Positions 59,975 to 64,000 of a DNA stretch of 64,000 nucleotides are shown one piece after another. Numbering within the stretch: the stretch's first letter is position 1; each line of letters begins with the position of its first letter. This DNA is from JBLWXV01 sp048267245 (lineage in GTDB: Bacteria; Bdellovibrionota; Bacteriovoracia; Bacteriovoracales; Bacteriovoracaceae). The notes beneath the pieces are model-generated. The model was not told the origin of the DNA. It was given only the letters and a program-made list of their open reading frames with translations, and did no database searches. The position numbers and the translations under genes are program-made. The DNA is taken from contig JBLWXV010000002.1 of the NCBI GenBank assembly GCA_048267245.1, positions 372,001 through 436,000 on the forward strand, given 5' to 3'.

Positions 59975-61545
59975 AGTTTCTTCTACTCATCTTACTAATA
60001 TCGAGCTCTGGCCTTTCGGCCCGCGAGAGCGCAAATGCCTTCTATGAAGAAGTCTACTTAGGTGAAGAGAATATCGAGCTTATTCATGGGCCACTTGATC
60101 CAGAGTTTAAGCGCAATTCGATTGATTACTCTTTTAATTACGATAGTGGCGGCTCATTTGAAGCTGAGATTCCCTATCTGACTAGCCCGGACTCATTTGA
60201 TCTAGGGACTTTTGTATTAAAAGAATTGCCGCGTAAGAGTGCCTGCCCTCCATTTTATCTCGGACAAAATATTCGCTACCTACGCTATCTCTATCGCTTG
60301 CTGGCAATGAGTGGCCTTTATGAAATTTTAAAAGATATCGACGACACTCAATCACAATTAGGGCTTGCTCGCACCTGTACTCCAACTTCTAAGAGGTTAT
60401 TTGCTAACTGCAAAGGGGCCGAGAGTGTTGATATGAAGCTCTTTGTAAAAAGAGCGAGTGCGAAACTTCAAATGGAAACTCGTCCCTATGTTGGAAAGCT
60501 AACCGCAGACTCTGAACAAGATTGGTGGCGAGACTTTGGCCAGGGGCTTAAAAAAGAAGGGGAGGGGCTCTCTCTCTCTCAAAAAAGAGTCGTGCAGTGG
60601 TGTGCTGAAAATCAAAAGGACTGCCTAACACTTTCTAAAGAGGATTTTGCCAAAGCACTCGAAGAGTCTTGCTCTTCTGACTATGAAATCTTTCACAATA
60701 TCTGTAATGAAAATGACAATTACTTTGGGTTCTCTCAATTTCCTAGTTATAAAGAGGGACTTCTTGATTCACACGTCATGAGAGTGATCAATCAAGGGGG
60801 GCATGCAGAGAGTTGTCTCTCAAGCTACTCGCAGATCTTTTCTCGCGATGAACAGCGCTCTAAAGGTGGTTTAGTCGTTGTACCAGAAGTCTTTAAAAAG
60901 CGTATGGCCGACAAAGAAACCTATATTCAAGGTGACCTCTTCGTTCCTGGAGCTCTTAAAGAATTTGATGACAAGGGACTAGCAGAGTTTCTCTTTGCCA
61001 CCCCGACTCCGACGCCAACTCCAAAGCCAACTGTCGTCGCCGTGGCCACTCCAAGGCCAACTCCCAGGCCTACAATTGCTCCAACACCCACACCAACTCC
61101 AATTGTGGTGGCCACAGCAACACCAACGCCTAAGCCCACTCCTAAGCCAACGGAGTTTAAAATCTCCTATAACTATATGATGCAAAATAGTTTTTCTAGT
61201 TGGCCTGTGGACATGAAGAAGTTAAATGAAGACTTTGTCTTTACAGATGAAATGGTCAAGACCCTAGAGGATCCACTTAAGAATTATCAGACCAGAAAAG
61301 CACTTCAGGGGATGAAGAAATTTGAGTTCTTGGGTTCTAAGAAGGAGCCCGTGCGTCTAATCTTTTTGAAGTTCTTGATCGATCGCTCTCAACACCAAGG
61401 GCTCTATAATATTATTTCCGTACTGGGTAATGAATTCTATGTGCTCAACGATATTGACGGGCTTGATGATGGGCCAGTGAAGGTTAGACTGGTACAGGAC
61501 TCAAATACCTTTGGTGGATGGTCTCTGACTGTTCTTAAACCATAA
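59971..61545 (+). CDS. Secreted protein with Pro/Thr linker, downstream of the TRAP operon
   Basis: A 524-residue exported protein of unrecognised family. It has a signal peptide (1-16), a Cys-rich helical body of about 320 residues, a Pro/Thr/Val-Ala linker (about 343-393, with TPTPTPKPT and TPRPTPRPT repeats), and a C-terminal domain of about 130 residues (TEFKISYNYMMQNSFSSW and RSQHQGLYNIISVLGNEFYV). Such linkers separate independent domains in exported proteins. The ATGA overlap with dctM shows that it is translated with the transporter, an unusual partner for one. Whether it binds the transported substrate is unknown. Confidence 0.7.
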   Translation: MKFLLLILLISSSGLSARESANAFYEEVYLGEENIELIHGPLDPEFKRNSIDYSFNYDSGGSFEAEIPYLTSPDSFDLGTFVLKELPRKSACPPFYLGQNIRYLRYLYRLLAMSGLYEILKDIDDTQSQLGLARTCTPTSKRLFANCKGAESVDMKLFVKRASAKLQMETRPYVGKLTADSEQDWWRDFGQGLKKEGEGLSLSQKRVVQWCAENQKDCLTLSKEDFAKALEESCSSDYEIFHNICNENDNYFGFSQFPSYKEGLLDSHVMRVINQGGHAESCLSSYSQIFSRDEQRSKGGLVVVPEVFKKRMADKETYIQGDLFVPGALKEFDDKGLAEFLFATPTPTPTPKPTVVAVATPRPTPRPTIAPTPTPTPIVVATATPTPKPTPKPTEFKISYNYMMQNSFSSWPVDMKKLNEDFVFTDEMVKTLEDPLKNYQTRKALQGMKKFEFLGSKKEPVRLIFLKFLIDRSQHQGLYNIISVLGNEFYVLNDIDGLDDGPVKVRLVQDSNTFGGWSLTVLKP

Positions 61546-61570
61546 AAAAAGCGCCGGAATTCTCCGGCGC
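61542..61570 (-). terminator. Terminator of the lipoprotein gene at 61597-62244
   Basis: GCGCCGGA (61551-61558) pairs with TCCGGCGC (61563-61570) around ATTC. On the minus strand it is followed by T7 (61544-61550). It lies just after the plus-strand gene's stop as well. Confidence 0.85.
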
Positions 61571-61596
61571 CCACTTAGTGCTAAATTTCAAATCTC

Positions 61597-62244
61597 TTAG
61601 TACTTTTTAGCAACTGACTTAAGTTTCTTAGTAGTGCTTGAACCCATGTCGAGCATCAAGAGGATACCTGAGTTTTCACCGCTAGCATCTTCACCTACGA
61701 GTGAAATGTTACCACCACGAGTGTCGTTGATATAGTAGCGAGCTGTAAGCATTGAGTTACCAATACCTAGACCATCGATTGGAACGAATACACCAAATAC
61801 GTTGCTACCAAGGTAGAAGGCCATGTTGTAGAACTTCTCAATTGAGAAAGCAACTGCTGGAAGAGCACCTGACTTCACACCAGGAAGCGCGCGACCACCT
61901 GGAAGTCTTTGCGGATCAAGTTGTTGTAGGCTGCCGTTGAAGATATCGTCTAGAGAAACCGAAACTGCCATCAACGTACCGGCCGATTGAAGATCTGGTG
62001 AGATTTCAATATACGAGTTTGGATACTTTGGAATTGCGTAGCGAAGACCACCATCGAGTTGAATATTCTCAAATACCATGGAGATCATCACGTTATCTTG
62101 TTGAAGAGTAACGTAAGGGCCATCAACGCCAGGAATAACAATGTTGCGAGCACTAGAGCCGTCTCCACATGAGACGCCGAGAGTAGCAACGAGAAAGAGC
62201 AGACACGAGAGGAGAAAGTTTTTTGACTTAACAATTGAGTTCAT
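61597..62244 (-). CDS. Lipoprotein of unknown function
   Basis: A 215-residue predicted lipoprotein with the lipobox GVSC at Cys26. The mature part is strand-rich, with Gly/Asn/Ser turns, and has no recognised motif. It has its own terminator. The 278 bases upstream contain a direct repeat ACGTCCCAC (62302-62310 and 62319-62327). Confidence 0.7.
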   Translation of the reverse strand: MNSIVKSKNFLLSCLLFLVATLGVSCGDGSSARNIVIPGVDGPYVTLQQDNVMISMVFENIQLDGGLRYAIPKYPNSYIEISPDLQSAGTLMAVSVSLDDIFNGSLQQLDPQRLPGGRALPGVKSGALPAVAFSIEKFYNMAFYLGSNVFGVFVPIDGLGIGNSMLTARYYINDTRGGNISLVGEDASGENSGILLMLDMGSSTTKKLKSVAKKY

Positions 62245-62522
62245 AGTTCATCCCAAAAGAAACGAAGTTTCATTGGAATGTCGCGTCCCTTGTCACTACT
62301 TACGTCCCACTAGATCTAACGTCCCACCAAAGAACACAGAGAAAAAAATTTTAGTTTGTCTCACCGAAAGTTGAGAACAGCAATAAGCTTATCAGCATGC
62401 TTGACTGTTTCAATAAGTTTTTCGGAGTCCCAAAGTTAAAACTTGAGGCTTTTTGTCAATATTGTGAAAAGTGTAAACGTTTCAACAATTTAACTAAGGC
62501 AATGGAAGCTTATTGAGGGGAG

Positions 62523-63185
62523 TTAGAAGCGCTTTGTAAAATGGTGCTCAATTTCTAAAAATCGCCCAGGATAGTGGTCAATGGCCGGTAAGTCTTTAAA
62601 CTTTGTGGCCACTTCACCCTTTAGAAAACCACCAAAGCGCAGGACGTGCGCTCCCGTCAAGCAAGCCGATGAGAGACCGGGGTTGGAGTCTTCGACAATT
62701 AAAGTTGAGTTCGCCTTGAGTTTATAATCGCGCATGACCTTTAAGTAGGGTGAAGGGGAGGGCTTTGTCATTGCCGTGCGGGCGCGCGAGTAGCAGTCGC
62801 TAAAAAATGCGCGCAGGCCACTGGCCTCCATGGTCTTCCACACCACGCTCTCTTCTGAGGCGCTGACGACTAAGAGTTGGTGGCCTTCATCTTTAAGGGA
62901 GCTTAGAAAGTTTCTCACACCGCCAGAGAGCTCTGGGCCCATTTTCTCTAAAAGCTCCACCACGCGAGCATTCTTCAATTCAATGAGTTGGTTGAGACGT
63001 TGATGATCAAGCTCAGGTAGCAGTGAGCGAAAGACTTGGTGATCACTCTGGCCCACATAGGTTGCCCCCAAGTGACCGAGGTTTATGTTCAGGTTTTCGC
63101 TGACAATTTCCGAGAGTGCTCGCTCGTGAATGGGCTCCGAGTCTAGGAGAGTGCCATCCATATCAAAGAGAATCGTCTGAATCAT
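62523..63185 (-). CDS. HAD-superfamily phosphatase (beta-phosphoglucomutase-like)
   Basis: A 220-residue HAD hydrolase. The nucleophile motif is ILFDMDGTLLDSEPIHERA with Asp8 and Asp10. VVSASEESVVWKTME follows, as do the Lys in AMTKPSPSPYLKVMRD and the acidic loop TLIVEDSNPGLSSACLTGAHVLRFGG. The cap is in the C1 position (residues about 15-80), as in beta-phosphoglucomutase or 2-deoxyglucose-6-phosphate phosphatases. The substrate is not decided. The start is placed at Met14 of the longer frame because a normal HAD protein begins a few residues before the DxD; other starts (63203, 63224) are possible. Confidence 0.8.
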   Translation of the reverse strand: MIQTILFDMDGTLLDSEPIHERALSEIVSENLNINLGHLGATYVGQSDHQVFRSLLPELDHQRLNQLIELKNARVVELLEKMGPELSGGVRNFLSSLKDEGHQLLVVSASEESVVWKTMEASGLRAFFSDCYSRARTAMTKPSPSPYLKVMRDYKLKANSTLIVEDSNPGLSSACLTGAHVLRFGGFLKGEVATKFKDLPAIDHYPGRFLEIEHHFTKRF

Positions 63186-63256
63186 GGAGCTTATTTCCGC
63201 CATCTTTAGGTCAATATATTGCACATGATAGCATGGAGAGAAGGACGGTGTATGCT

Positions 63257-63655
63257 ATGAAGGTATTTAGGCCGGTAAAGATTAGTGAATTTCAAGGTGA
63301 GAGATCTCCCGAGATCCGCGAAGCAAAAATAGGGGCGAGTGTTAAGACGCGCTCAAAGGGCCGTCCACCAAAGCCAGAGCTAAGTCCCGGAGAAATTCGA
63401 GATCGCATAGAGCAGCACCGCGAGAAGAGTGCTCCTAAGGGCGCCCAAAACCTCATGGCCAAGCGGGCCGAATATGAAAAGAAGATTGAAAAGGGCGAAG
63501 AAGTAGATGTGACTCCTCCGGGTGATGTTGGTCTGAACGACCCCACCGATCCGATGACTACTGAAAAGCTAAAAACCGTTCTAAGTACTGGCGGGATCAA
63601 TTTTTCTGAGAAAGAGCGAGAAGTGCTTGGAAAGATTTTAGGCGGAGACGCTTAA
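63257..63655 (+). CDS. Small charged protein of unknown function
   Basis: A 132-residue cytoplasmic protein, highly charged, without a recognised family. A basic N-terminal half (VKTRSKGRPPKPELSPGEI) precedes a helical C-terminal half (LKTVLSTGGINFSEKEREVL). The ATG at 63257 is the likeliest start; an AAGGAC lies upstream at a longer spacing. It converges with the nrnA-like gene and is divergent from the HAD gene. Confidence 0.6.
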   Translation: MKVFRPVKISEFQGERSPEIREAKIGASVKTRSKGRPPKPELSPGEIRDRIEQHREKSAPKGAQNLMAKRAEYEKKIEKGEEVDVTPPGDVGLNDPTDPMTTEKLKTVLSTGGINFSEKEREVLGKILGGDA

Positions 63656-63658
63656 ATT

Positions 63659-64000
63659 CTAGTGATCGTCGTGACTGAGCATCAGCTCAATCTTCTGAAT
63701 CGTCTCATCAACCACATCTTCCATTTTTCCTTCGATCACGGTCGCCGCTGAGTGATTGTGACCACCGCCACCGAGGGCCTGGGCCATTACGCCTACATCT
63801 ACATCCCCGGCCGAGCGAAGTGAGATTTTGACGTTCTTATCTGTCTGCCTAAACATACAGACAACCTTGATATTGTCGAGAATCAAGAGAAAATTGACGA
63901 AGCCGTGGGTGTCTTCTGCCTCGACTTGGTACTGTTCCATGAGATCCTCACTAATTGTGAGGTAGGCAATGCTCTCGTTCTTATTTATTTGGGCCCGGCT
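63659..64000 (-). CDS. NrnA-like DHH-family phosphoesterase, C-terminal part
   Basis: The gene runs off the right edge; 113 codons are visible. The C-terminal GGGGHNHSAATVIEG stretch is the DHHA1 motif of the NrnA/oligoribonuclease (bifunctional oligoRNase and pAp phosphatase) family. The segment before it (MFRQTDKNVKISLRSAGDVDVGVMAQAL) fits the same domain. The DHH catalytic part lies outside the window. The reading frame is open to the edge without a start, so no start is proposed. Confidence 0.75.
   Translation of the reverse strand, partial: SRAQINKNESIAYLTISEDLMEQYQVEAEDTHGFVNFLLILDNIKVVCMFRQTDKNVKISLRSAGDVDVGVMAQALGGGGHNHSAATVIEGKMEDVVDETIQKIELMLSHDDH

Noticed and set aside
60927..61185. 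Frames rich in Gly-Val opposite the Pro/Thr linker
   Set aside because: They are the reverse reading of a Thr-Pro codon repeat, not independent proteins.

Overview
The window reads as chromosomal DNA of a Gram-negative bacterium of the Bdellovibrionota/Bacteriovoracales type (predatory or relatives). This is an inference from the gene set: a TIGR02147-family protein, an unusual density of secreted proteins and lipoproteins without recognisable families, a TRAP transporter with a TatT-type TPR lipoprotein, pseudo-receiver/TPR regulators, a type-2 isoleucyl-tRNA synthetase and eukaryotic-type NADP isocitrate dehydrogenase. Genes are densely packed, with many 1-4 base stop/start overlaps and frequent GTG/TTG starts. 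No phage, insertion sequence or CRISPR array was seen.

Layout. 1-5.2 kb: the 5' part of an NlpC/P60-like secreted enzyme, a membrane-anchored propeller-like protein, a secreted hypothetical, a short TIGR02147 protein and a TPR/winged-helix regulator. 5.3-10.1 kb: three large consecutive secreted or membrane proteins of unknown family, then tRNA-Arg. 10.3-16.5 kb: housekeeping (RsgA, PilZ protein, FAD-type oxidoreductase, lipoprotein, cyclophilin, RecJ, zinc ribbon). 16.6-20.5 kb: coiled-coil secreted proteins, a Lys-rich HTH protein, Icd and a degenerate receiver protein.

20.5-26.8 kb: an RND efflux operon (MarR, TolC-like outer membrane protein, very short adaptor, RND pump) divergent from a TetR gene. 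The shared intergenic region carries three GTTAA-N4-TTAAC palindromes spaced exactly 20 bp, the clearest regulatory array in the window. 26.8-30.4 kb: acyl-CoA ligase, secreted protein, DUF899 protein, then tRNA-Gly followed by two exact 138-bp tandem units that each begin with a copy of the tRNA 3' end and hold a covarying hairpin.

30.4-39 kb: pseudo-receiver/TPR protein, EpmB/KamA radical SAM enzyme coupled to a small membrane protein, DEDDh exonuclease, E3 and E2 of a 2-oxoacid dehydrogenase, and two divergent radical SAM enzymes. 39-45.9 kb: exported hydrolases (SLT-like transglycosylase, endonuclease I) and a tightly overlapped operon of a Kazal-type lipoprotein, a small exported protein and a large LAS metallopeptidase with a long disordered tail. 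46-55.9 kb: RarA, S21, small secreted proteins, Rnk-like protein, IleS, FecR-domain protein, Maf, YggU. 56.2-61.5 kb: the TRAP operon (TatT, DctP, DctQ, DctM) translationally coupled to a secreted protein with a Pro/Thr linker. The end holds a lipoprotein, a HAD phosphatase, a hypothetical and a partial NrnA-type DHH phosphoesterase.

The observations that most deserve a second look are the tRNA-Gly 138-bp repeats with compensatory base changes, the 20-bp-phased operator array, and the Kazal/LAS peptidase operon.
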